DNA of 64,000 nt from NCBI RefSeq assembly GCF_028583425.1, contig NC_072801.1:11490001-11554000 (forward strand). The letters are read 5' to 3'. How positions within the stretch are numbered: position 1 is the stretch's first letter; each line of letters starts with the position of its first letter. Origin of the DNA: Eublepharis macularius (lineage: Eukaryota; Chordata; Lepidosauria; Squamata; Eublepharidae). Shown piece after piece: positions 24,188 to 35,600 of this stretch. The position numbers and the translations under genes were made by a program. The notes under the pieces were generated by a model that made no database searches, was not told where the DNA came from, and saw only the letters and a program-made list of their open reading frames with translations.

Positions 24188-26109
24188 GAGTATATACACT
24201 CCGTCTTTTATGCTGAAAGGAAGGAATAAGACTGCCACTCCCTGAAGCTGCCTAATAATAGTAACCTTGAAAAATGGTCCCAGTATTTTCATTTGGTCCA
24301 AATGCTCCCAAAGATGGAAGGGCACCATTTCAGAGTTATAAATAAATAAGTTAAAAACAAAACAAAAACACACCACACAAACCCTGCATCTTTCTTTGCA
24401 GGACGCCAATGCAAAATTCACACTGGTGGCAGTGAATGGTCTCCCAATTGACAGAGAAGATCATTTAACTTGTAGGCATGGGCTAAACCCGATCTCATCC
24501 CACCAGTGAAGTTTACACTGCAAATGAGATTTTGAGAATAAAAACTCGGGGCGGGGGGTGGGGGTGGAATCCCAGCTCCCTTCCCTTCCCACTCCTCCTA
24601 TAGTGGCACAGATATGAACTTGGGCTTGGTTAGTCTCTACCAGCCTCCTTGAATCATCACACCTTTCTCTGGGACACAATGCCAAGGCTCCTGTTTGATC
24701 CTGGGAATGACATCTTGCAGCGAAGGCAGGCTATGCACTGAGACGAGGATCTATCACTGCATCCTACGGTCTGCTATGCACTCAGGGAACAGCAGGCCAT
24801 CCATATCATCTCATGTGTGTCATGGGGGATCCTCAGCTCAAGAAGTACAGAACCAATGGCCCAGCTCTTTTGAATCTGGCTGGCAAACACCACCATAAAA
24901 CGCAGGATGAGTTGACAAAAACAGAAGAGAAATGGAAAAAATCTTGCATCACTGAGTACTTGGGTTCTCTTTACTGCTGGACCTTCTTCACTCAACGGTG
25001 GTGAGGAAATTCACCACCCCATTTTTACAGCTTAACTTAGTAAGAACTCAATAAGAACACAATCTCAATTCTCACAGCCTTCCCTGTAAAGTGAGGCACA
25101 GGCATTTCATGTCACGGAAGCATCCTGCAGAATGGCATTAAGGTAACCCCCACCCCACCCCTCTCTCTCTCTCATTTTTGTTACCTTTCTGTCCCGCACC
25201 ACGGTCCAGCCATCACCGATCACTCGTTTTTGTTACCATCACTGATCACCTACACAGGACACTGCTGACCAGCCTTTGCAGTCCTCGGCTTGGTCCATAA
25301 CATTTACTCCATAACATACAGTTGCACGGCTTGGTCATCGATCGCTCTCCAAGGTATGTGGTGTTCCTACCCTGTACGTACGGTGTGATGGAAGGGCAGG
25401 ATCACGTACCTGGTCCAAAGCAGAACAGGGACTACGAAGACATTCTTTCAAATGATGCTTGGCACGAAACATCTGGCAGTCTGCCGCTCTTACGACTCAC
25501 CAAGTGAAGTCTAACTGTCGCGTGTAACGGCATCGTCTCACCCGGAGAGTCACAAGCGATGCAGGCCTGGAATATCAGGTTGCCGGATCTCTCTGCTGAG
25601 CAGCAATTTCTAAGCATTGCTGGAAGTTTGATCAAGTCCTGCCCGTCTGAATGAGGATGTACAAGGAGCAGCATTTCAAAACTCACTCAAACACACACGG
25701 GCTGGTTTCAAACTATCTTCTGTTGCTGTCGAGCTCTCTGCACCTGAGGTATCACATTGAAGCATCTTCCAAATGATAGTTTTTAAGATGGACTGGGGAC
25801 AAACCTAACTTCTCAGGTTTGGGTAGACAGACAACCTAATTTTTACCTTGACAACCTCCCCCACCCCCAAACACTTTAAAAAGAAATCAGCATAAATGAA
25901 CTCAAATGGAATCAGTTAATATTACATACAAGATACAAACACTACAGTTATATTTCCCAAGACAGCACAAAAGAAAAAAAATTCACAGCCAAGTCTTGAT
26001 TCGATTTCCTTTTTTTTTTTTAAACAATTACAATGCAGTCTTGAACACTGGACGCAAAGAGTCTCAGCATGCTATTTACATTTCACATTGTGGAGGTGTT
26101 TGTGTGCTT
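24188..26109. other. Flank of TTYH3 without recognised feature
   Basis: It is mostly unique sequence with few repeats. It could be an extended 3' UTR of TTYH3 or plain flank. A small CT-rich tract lies near 25155-25175. Confidence 0.35.
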
Positions 26110-29100
26110 GACAAGATCCTCTGTTCACATCACAAATTTATTGATTTTTTTAAAAAAATGGTGCTGTGATGTTGGAGTGGGAGAAAGAAAACACCTAACC
26201 AAATAAACTAGACAAGCAGATTGCGATGTGTGTGTTCGAGGGAAAAGCAAAGATGATCTTTACCACTCCAGTTACTTATATTCCAGTCTACTGCCTTCTC
26301 ATCTGGATTCAGACAAGACTAGACTCTGATTTCTCCTGAATGTCTGAAATGTAAGTCAATAGCATGACGGTGGCCTTGAAGTGACGGAAGGTTGCTGAGG
26401 AGATCAGCCAGGGGACACATTCCAAGCAATATGGTGTCAAGGTATCATATTACTTAAAACCTCATACAAATTAGGAAAAGGGGAGAAGAGAGTCTTTTAC
26501 AGGTTTACTTGCTATAGCAAAAACATTTCAGAGCCTCAACGAGCACCAAAGTCAGCTAAAAGATGAACCCTGCCCATCAGGAGATTTGGGATCAGTCTTG
26601 TTAGACGTGGGCTCTGAAAAGCAAAGGCTGGGAGTATAACTTCAAAGACGCTCATTTCACAAACATGCTGCAACCATGTGACGCTTCAAGTTTGTGCAAG
26701 TGACTGCACAAAAGTCACCTCGCTGGCAGGTTGCGGTTGTGGTGAGCTTCTTTTCACACCCGTGCAAGCGACCACATACACACGCTCACACATACACACA
26801 CTCTCTGAAGCAGATCCATGTAGTAGGCCAGCCGCAGGAGATCCTCGTGCGCTGTGGATGCCACACAGGAGTCCACTGGCGTTTTTTTTAAAAAAAGGTT
26901 CCAAAAAGTTGTCTCACCTCGTTTGTTAAAATATACCAAGGTCTTGTATCGTAGACTGTAAGCCCGTTGTTTGCCATGACCATCTCTGGAAGCCAAGTCT
27001 ACCCGTCCCAGGATGGAATGCAGGCAGTGTACAGAGACCTCATGGCTTGCATTGTAGTAGCATTGTAAGGGGGGAAATCCATCAGAGTCTCCTCTTTAGG
27101 ATCCACATCTATTCGCATCTTCCACGTGCCATTTGGGATAAACCAACATGGCCTGTTGGGACTCCTCTTCACAGCGTAAGTAGTTGATATGGCTGGGAAG
27201 CAAGACTGTGAAGGTAATTTCTATAGCGGTTGCTGTGATATAAGGATTGGTCCTTGCCATGGGTTAAACCATGGTCTTCAGCAGTTTATTCTAACCCTTT
27301 CTTTTTTAATCCTAAAACATAATTGGGGGCAGGGGGACACTTGCCTGAAAGATTTGCTTTCTCAAGGTTTCTCCCTCCAAGAACTACAGCTATGCTACCA
27401 AACGGAGTTTGGTATAGTTAGGGCTGCTTCCTCAGGATCTTCTAAAGTCCCCTCTGCACATTTTCGGATTTACGTGTGTTATCTTACAAATGTGAAGAAC
27501 GAAACAGGTGTTTCGAAAACGCATGCATTGGGGAGAGGCACAATCTGCTGCAGCCCGCCAAGCACACGCTCTGTGGCCAACTCATGGTTGTCGCTTGCCC
27601 TATAAATGGAGAGGTGGTCCATTCTCAGAGGCTGACTGTCAAGATGATGGAAAATAATTTTCTCTTGTCAGGTATCTGAGGAACAGCAGCAGCTGGTTTT
27701 AACTTCTTCGCTGCCCCTCCTAACAACACTAGATGCCATGACACCATAACACAGACTCCAACATACTTAAAAGCTTACTAAGCTAATTTGTGTATCTGCA
27801 CAACACTTTTAACTCCTGGTGGATCTTCAGGCTCTTAAAGGGATTACTAAGGATTAAACTACACGAACGTGGAAAGTGAATGAACTGACTTCATCCTCCG
27901 TTCACACGATGCCACTGGCAATAGCCAAGGGTTTTAAGGCCTTCTAGTGCCCCTTTGTTTTCTCAGCACATGGGCTGAAAAGAATCACCTTTTGGAGCAA
28001 GAAATATTTCTAAGGGAAGGCTTCCTTGGAACATGGGAGAGCCGTTAACTGAAAGCCATAGCAGCCGCCCTACTTCCAGCACACAGCTCAATGAAGATAA
28101 AAAATAAAGTGTTCTAAGTCTAAAGGGAGTTCTTTGGACACTTGAAGCTGCATGCAAAAATAATGAACTCTTTCACCTGCCTTTTAAGAGATTCTACCTT
28201 TCTCCTTTGGGTTTAGTTATGTTGAAAGGAAAACCCAAACACTATTTCAAAAATGAAAACGGTCTTCCTTGCTTGATGTTTCCTTGGAAGTTGATTCTTT
28301 TGGGATGGTTCTTAATACGAAGAGCACTTTTTAGTCACAGGAACCATGGGATCAGCTCAGGCATCTGACAATCTTGCTCATCCGATCGCCCAAATGATCA
28401 TTTAAATTTTACTTGCCCCAACTCCGGCACACTAAGAGGCAACTAGAATTGAGCCAAATATGAAATTTAGACTGTTAAAGGAGGGGGCTGTTCTGATATT
28501 TATTTAATCATTTGCTTTCTTTCTGTGTTTTGAGACCCTGGATGGTCCAAAGGTTCCCACATCTAAAAGCTAATGCTTCAGTCTCACGCATCTGGTAGAG
28601 GACTGTTCTTTTACTGTCACGTTCAAACACTCCCAAACTCCACTCCAATGCTCCTTACATCTTTTCCTGGAACATTTTTACACAATAGTTCCTGGTAAAA
28701 TGTGCACAGTCCAGTTCTGCACAGCTGCGGGGGAAAACATGCATGATCTTGTGTGCACACAGGGAGTTCTGCGCAAACAGCAGCCATTGCAGGAACTACC
28801 TACTTCTCCCTTCAAAGTTAGGGCTAGGTACGAAGGAAGAAATTGTGTTATCTAAGAGCCACAAAGGGAATTGACAGATCTATCCATTTTAAAAAAGGAA
28901 AGACAAGAAACACACTCAATTCCAAGTAGGAGATGGATCAGGCCTCGAAGAATAGGCAATTCTTTCTCCAAATTAGCACCAAAAAGAAAAAATAAACAAC
29001 CAAAACTACAAAAACAAACAGTAAAGTTTGCAGATAGAGCTGGGCAAAACATGAGCGTTATGACTGTGTGCGCATTAAACAGTCCTCCCTTGTGTAGCAA

Positions 29101-29572
29101 GTTATAATCCATGGCACTTCTGCAAGACAGAGAGATCAACTTTTCTCGGGTTGCCTGATGAGGTTAATTTTTTCTTTTGTATGACTGAAGTGGTCGGAGA
29201 GAAGGGGGAGGAGGCCAACATCTTTGCAAACTTCTTCCCGGCTGGATGGTGGCAAAGCTGGTCCCATATTGATACAGAGGGCTGACCCAGATCAACTGGC
29301 AATCCTACTGTGCATGCATGCATGCCTATTGGCCACTGTCTCTCCCCCTCCACGCACAACTCTACCAAGCCTTGTCTCCGACTGGCTTCCATCCAGGTTT
29401 CTTCCAAAAATGAGTATGAACCAGGCAACAGGAGGGGTCAGAGAAGCAGGAAAAGCCACAGAGCCGGATTCGGGTCAGGAAGAAAGCAGGGCTGCTCTGC
29501 AAGGGCAGTACAAGATGGCGGCAGTGGTTGGCACATTTTGTTCCGATTTCACTTTTAAAGGTATTCTAGTTT
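26110..29572 (-). other. TTYH3: Candidate TTYH3 3' UTR
   Basis: This mostly unique, repeat-poor sequence directly follows the TTYH3 stop on the - strand. Ending near the AATAAA at 26142-26137 it would be about 3.4 kb, similar to my recollection of the long mammalian TTYH3 UTR. The true end is not proven. Confidence 0.45.
26137..26142 (-). promoter_or_regulatory. Candidate TTYH3 poly(A) signal (AATAAA on - strand)
   Basis: The + strand reads TTTATT. A further TTTATT at 28499-28504 could serve a shorter form of about 1.1 kb. Confidence 0.3.
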
Positions 29573-29644
29573 TTAATGCACGCTGCCAGAGTCTGGCCGA
29601 GGCTGGTTGGTGGCGAGGTATTTGGCTCTCATGCTGGAGGTGTA
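29573..29644 (-). CDS. TTYH3: TTYH3 last coding exon with stop
   Basis: The coding part is 72 bp, starting at Tyr after the acceptor ccccctccag. It reads [20 protein letters not shown] then SVH and TAA (29575-29573). Confidence 0.95.
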   Translation of the reverse strand, partial: YTSSMRAKYLATNQPRPDSGSVH

Positions 29645-32600
29645 CTGGAGGGGGACAAAAATGAAACAAAAAAAAGAAGGAAGAATATTAAATTCAGGGA
29701 GATAAACATGGGGCTAGAAAAGCACATCTTCTAGACACAAGATAACCCTCTAAATACAACTGAAAAGCTGGCTACACTGAAGCCACGAGATGCTACAACC
29801 GTTGCGGAGAATTCTCTACCAGTTGGGTGGGATCAAAAAGTCAAGGATGGAGCTTTCCCTAGGGAAACACTTGACAGATCCATTTGGCTTCACCCAACTG
29901 TTATTCTGGATTTACTATTTACACAGCAGTGATCAATGCCACTTCATTTGCGCAATACACTACTGAGTCAGTATACACAGTGAAAGATTCAAGTTTCGCA
30001 ACACAAAACTAAAGACCAGCCCACTCTTAAACTCCTTACTGCCAAGAGTATCTCTTTCTACTTTTGCTCAGGAAGTTGTAGCAACTGCCTAATGGGAATA
30101 TCATCTGCTTCACGGGAAAGATACATGTTCTGGGACGGTGCCAAATCGAGCAAGCCAGCACAAAGCTGTTGGTAAAAAATACTGTCTTATCCTATCAAAA
30201 TCTGTTCTTGAGGTTACTGCCCTTACTTCAGCAATGCTGTGCTGAGCAACAAGCCATTAGAAACCACACCGGGTCAATCATAATGGAAAACAGAGTTGCA
30301 TTTACTTGTAACTGCTGTTCATTGAGGTTTTCTGTGCAGGCACACATGGGACTGCATGCGCACAAGCCTGCCGAACAGTGAGGTTTCTACAGCTTTAAAA
30401 CCTATTCGGCGGCTCCTGTCTCTCCAGAGCGCATGTGTGGACGTTTCCCGCAGAAAACAGCTTGTGCTTCTGGGAGACAGTGCCCCTCACTCTCAACCTC
30501 TCCTGAGCCACCAAAGTCTCCAGGTAAACAGTGAAGAGCATCAGTGGGGTAGGAGGGAGGGCATGTGTGTGCCTGCACAGAAGACCTCAATGAACAACAG
30601 TTACAGGTAAGTGCAACCCTGTTTTCATTGTCGGTCTTCTGTGCAGTCCCACATGGGAGACTAGCAAGCCACTTACCACAGGAGGCAGGTGTGCTCTTCA
30701 TTGAAATAATGACTGAAGGACCACTTGGCCCACTGCTGCTTCCTTTCTGTCCAGGACTTTGTGTGTGTAATGCCTGACAAAGGGATCTGACGAAGACTAC
30801 ATCGCCACTTTACATATATCCTGCGATGGCACACCTTTCAGGAATGCTGCTGACAAAGCTTGTGACCTGATGGAATGAGCATGTGCCTCCAGCAGACAGG
30901 GTATGTTAGCTCTCCCATAACACACCTTCATAGCGTGCACCATCCATCAAGCGACAGTCTATGAGGTGGCCTTTACCCCTTTATTTGGCACTGTGTAGCA
31001 TACAAATAGTTGTGCACCTAACCTAAATGATGCTCTACGTTCTAGGTAAAATAAGATAGCCCTGTGAACATCTAGTGAGTGTAGTGTTCTCTCAGCGCCT
31101 GATGTTGGTGATGGGGAAAAATACAGGGAGTATTATCTCCTGAGACATGTGGAATTGGGTAGTTACCTTTGGAACAAATTCCAAACTTGATCTCAGGACT
31201 ACTTTTTCTTAATGAATCTTAAGAAAAGGTGGGTCTGTCCAAAGCACTTCCAGTTCGCTCACTTTCCTGGCAGAGGTGATTGCTATAAAGAACGCCATTT
31301 TGATTGATAAGAATCTCAGACGGCATGTAGCCGGAGGTTCAAAGGGTTGTTACATTAGTCTAGCCAGCACCAAATTTAGTGACCATTGTTAGATATTGTT
31401 AGATATTATTGGGAACATATTCTGCAAACCCTTTAGAAAAAGTTTAGAAGTACAGTGGGAGAAAACTGTTCTGTCTATAGGGGAATGAAATGCAGAGATC
31501 GCTGCCAGATAAACTTTCATTGAGGAGTTTGAAAGGCCCTCATGTTTAAGAAATAGTAAGAATTCCAGTATCTGGACTAATGGGCAATCAAACGGATCTA
31601 AACTCTTATTCCTGGAACACCCAGAGAATTTCTCCCATTTGAATGCATATAATTTTCTTGTATAGTTCTTCCTTGCACTTAGTATGACCTCATCCCAGGG
31701 CTTTTTTTCAGTAGGAACGCGGTGGAATGGAGTTCTGGCACCTCTTGAAAATGGTCACATGGCTGGTGGCCCCGCCCCCTGATCTCCAGAGAGAGGGGAG
31801 TTGAGATTGCCCTCTGAGCTGCAGCGGCATGGAGGGCAATCTAAACTCCCCTCTGTCTGGAGATCAGGGGGCGGGGCCACCGACCATATGACCATTTTCG
31901 CCAAGGGCGATTTAAACTTTAAAAAACTCCCCCCTTGTTCCAGCTGACCCAAAGTGACATCATTGTGCAGTCCTGACCACCACTGAGTTCCACCACCTCT
32001 TTTCCCAGAAAAAAAGCCCTGCCTCATGCACTCTCTCTGTGAGACTGCCTACTGCAGAATTAACCATGCTGGGTAAATTGTGATGTAGAACTGAGGATGT
32101 CTGGGGTCAACGGTAGATGGTAAAATGAGCTCTTGGACAGGTGTACTAACCGATGGAACCATGGTTGGCATGGCCAGAAGGGAGTTACCACAATGACAGT
32201 TGTTTGGTCTGTCTGAATTTTGCTGATCATGTATGCAATGAGTGGAAACGGGGGAGGGAGGTTGTAGAAGCGATATCCTGACCAGGTTATCTGGAAAGCA
32301 TCTCCTAGTGATGTCTGATTTATTCCTCCCCCCTTGAACAAAACAAGGGGGCTTTCTGATTTTTCCCTTTGTGGCAAATAAATCCAGCTCTGGGAATCAC
32401 CATTTTTGGAACACTGGTCTTATGTAATACTCTTTTACGGACCACTCGTGATTGGATGCACCTGGCCTGCTCAGTCTGCCTGCAGTCAGATTGGTCATTC
32501 CCAGGATATGGATGGGCCTGTAGGGTTGTGCTGTGTTCAGCAGCTCAGTTCCAGGTAAGTATGGCCTCCATGCACAGCATCCTGGAGGTCTTGACTCCTT

Positions 32601-35600
32601 GCTTGTTTACATAGAACACTGCTGTGCAACTGTCTGTAAGAATTTGGGCGTTCCTGTTCCTTATGATAGCTGCAAAGGAGATAAGCGCATAACATGCTGC
32701 CCTGAACTCAAGCACATTAATATGTAGTCTTCTTTCTCAGCTACCTCCCATGTGTGGATAGAGGTGTGCTCCCCAACCTGATGTTGAGGCGTCTGTAATT
32801 ATCGTAAGATCAACTCTTGGGGGACCAAAATCCGCACCAGCCAAAAGTTAAGCGTCTGTGGTCCACCAGATAAGTGACCTGATTATTGCCTTAGGTATGG
32901 TGTACTTCTTATCTAAGCAGTGAGCATTCATATGGTGAACCAACAAAAGTCATAGTTGTCACCTTCTCATGTGTAACCTAGCCATTGGTGTTACAGCCAT
33001 AGTGGCTGCCATGAGGCCTAACAATGTCTCTATAGCCATTGCTGACTGGAACCTGCAATTCGTAAAAAGTCTGACCGTGGACTTTATTCTCTCAGCCCTA
33101 TCGAATGGCAGGAATGCTTTATTCACAGAACTATCAAGGATTGCTCCTATTGGTTTTAAAGTTATATGTATTTTAAATTACTATACCGATTGTAATCCGC
33201 CCTGAGCCTACTGATACAGGGAGGGCGGAATATAAATTGTAATCAATCCAACCAGCCAGCCAACCAGCCAACCAGCCAACCAGCCAACCAACCAGCCAAC
33301 CAACCAACCAACCAGCCAACCAACCAACCAACCAACCAACCAACCAACCAACCAACCAGCCAACCAGCCAACCAGCCAACCAACCAACCAACCAACCAAC
33401 CAACCAACCAACCAGCCAACCAACCAACCAGCCAACCAACCAACCGAACCCTCTTTGATGGGGTCGAGTTCAATTTCTTGACATTTATCACCAAACCAAG
33501 ATTCTGGCAGGTATCTATGATGATCCTTATCTGTTCTTGCAGCAAATCCCTGGAAGGTGTTGATATAAGCCAATCATCTAAGTAAGGATATACACAGCGC
33601 CCTTGGATCTTGAGATAGGCTACTATCACTGCCACACACTTAGCAAATACTCTGGGTGCTACTGCCAACCTGAATGGGAGAACTTGATACTGAAAGATGT
33701 TACCATTACATGCGAATCTCAAGAACCTTCTGCGGGAGGGGTAAACAGAAATGCGAAAATATGCATCATTTAGATCCATAATGGCGAACCATGAGATGTG
33801 GGTAATCAACTGTAAAACTCTATTTAGGGTTACCATCCTATGTACAGCGATTGATTCGTTTAACTCCCTCAAGTCTAATATGGGTCTTCTTAGCCCACCC
33901 TCTTTTTTCTGTACCAAGAACATTCTGGAGTAGAAACTCCACCGAGATTCTGGGAGGGGAACCTGTTGCATTGCCTCTGTCGGTCTCTTAACTTCTTAGA
34001 ATAATCCTGCCTACGAGCACTAGGAAGACTCAGAATCGGGAAACATTCAAATTCAATTTTATAACCAAACTGAATGATATTAAGAACCCATAAATTTGAG
34101 GTGATTAATTGCCAAGTGGAGAAATACCTGGAAAGTTTATTACTGAATACTATTGCCTGATCTGAGTCTAGTCAGAACTGTTTGGGTTGCTGAGCTATGC
34201 CCTCCCCAGAATGAGAGTTCGATTTCGGCATCAAGTGTCACCTTTGGAAATGGTTCTGATAGGGAGGGTTTGGATGAGGTTGAGGATACTGATATGGCTG
34301 GTAACAATAGCATTTGCCCCTGAAGGGTTGTTGTTGTCTGTAAGGAGGCCTCTGGCTGGGCTGTTGCTTAGGAGGCAGGGCCCCGGAGGACCTTGCCATC
34401 TGTCTAGTCTTTGTGTTTCTATGAAAGATATTAGTCTGTCAAATGGGAGGTCCTCAACTCTATTTAGCGTTTCAATGGGCAAGGCAGCTGAACACAGCCT
34501 GGCGTGTCCACGTAGAATAACAGTTGATGCTAGGGCTCTAGCTGAAGAGTCCACAGTATTTCTCCCTGCGTTGATTTGCTGTTTAGACCACTCCAATACT
34601 TCCACCTAGACAATCTTTGTCAATGCCTTCTGGTCTTCAGGAAAACCATCAATAAAAGTCACCGTTCTGTTTCATAAGAAAATTTGATACACCCTTATGA
34701 TTGCTGTGTAGTTTGCAATTTTGACAATAAGGGCTATGTAGACATGTATATTTTCCTACCAAGCCCATCCAGTTTTTTTACTTTCTTTATCAGCAGGAGC
34801 TGAGTGAGACCCCTGTCTTTGTTTGGACTGCATCTCTTCAGTCGTGAGAGATGATGGGGTGGGTGGGTTGATGAATAAAAAAATCAGGTATCTTCTCTGG
34901 TCCTATAAATGCTTTCCGCCTTTTTAAATGTGTATGTTACTGAGGCAGGCTTCTCGAACAGAGATGTCATCATCTCTACAAATCCCTCTATTACAGGGAA
35001 GGCTGCGCACGGGTGGGGATATTCGGTATTCGGGTAAACCCGAAGCAGGAAATGGATTTGGAATACCCCCAAATCCGAAGCGACTTGCAGGAAGGGCTTT
35101 CTCCGCCTCCTCCGGCCCCTCAAATGGCCACCAGCCACCAGCACACTGCGGCCATTTGAGGGGCAGGAAGAGCCGGAGGAGGCGGCTCCGGCCTTCCCCA
35201 CCACCACGTAGGCTTGGGCGGTGGAGCGGCGGCAGCAGAGGAGCTGGCCTGGAGCCACCACAAGGTAGGTGGGAGGGGGGTTGATGTTTAAAGGGCCCTG
35301 CCGCTGCTTGCAAGCAGTGGCAGGGCCCTTTAAACAAACCCTGAAGCTTTCCAAAGCATTTCCAAATGCTTTGGAAAGCTTTGCTTTGGTATTCTGAAGC
35401 ATGCTGGCCCCGCTTCAGGAATACTGAAGCTTTCCGAAGGGTCCGCTTTGGGTATCTTTACCCGAAGCAAAACCCGAATAGCACAGCCCTAAAGGCGATG
35501 TTTGCAGGGTTTTCAAACATTATGCCTTTCCCCTAGGCAAATAAAGCACATGGAGTGACCATCTGTGAACATCATTCTGGTAGCACATAAGATGCAACGC

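Noticed and set aside
33245-33446. CRISPR-like array
   Set aside because: It is a simple 4-8 base tandem repeat in vertebrate DNA, with no unique spacers.
33208-33573. Long frames of Gly-Trp-Leu-Val/Ala repeats
   Set aside because: They are translations of the CCAA/CCAG microsatellite; the same array is open in several frames.
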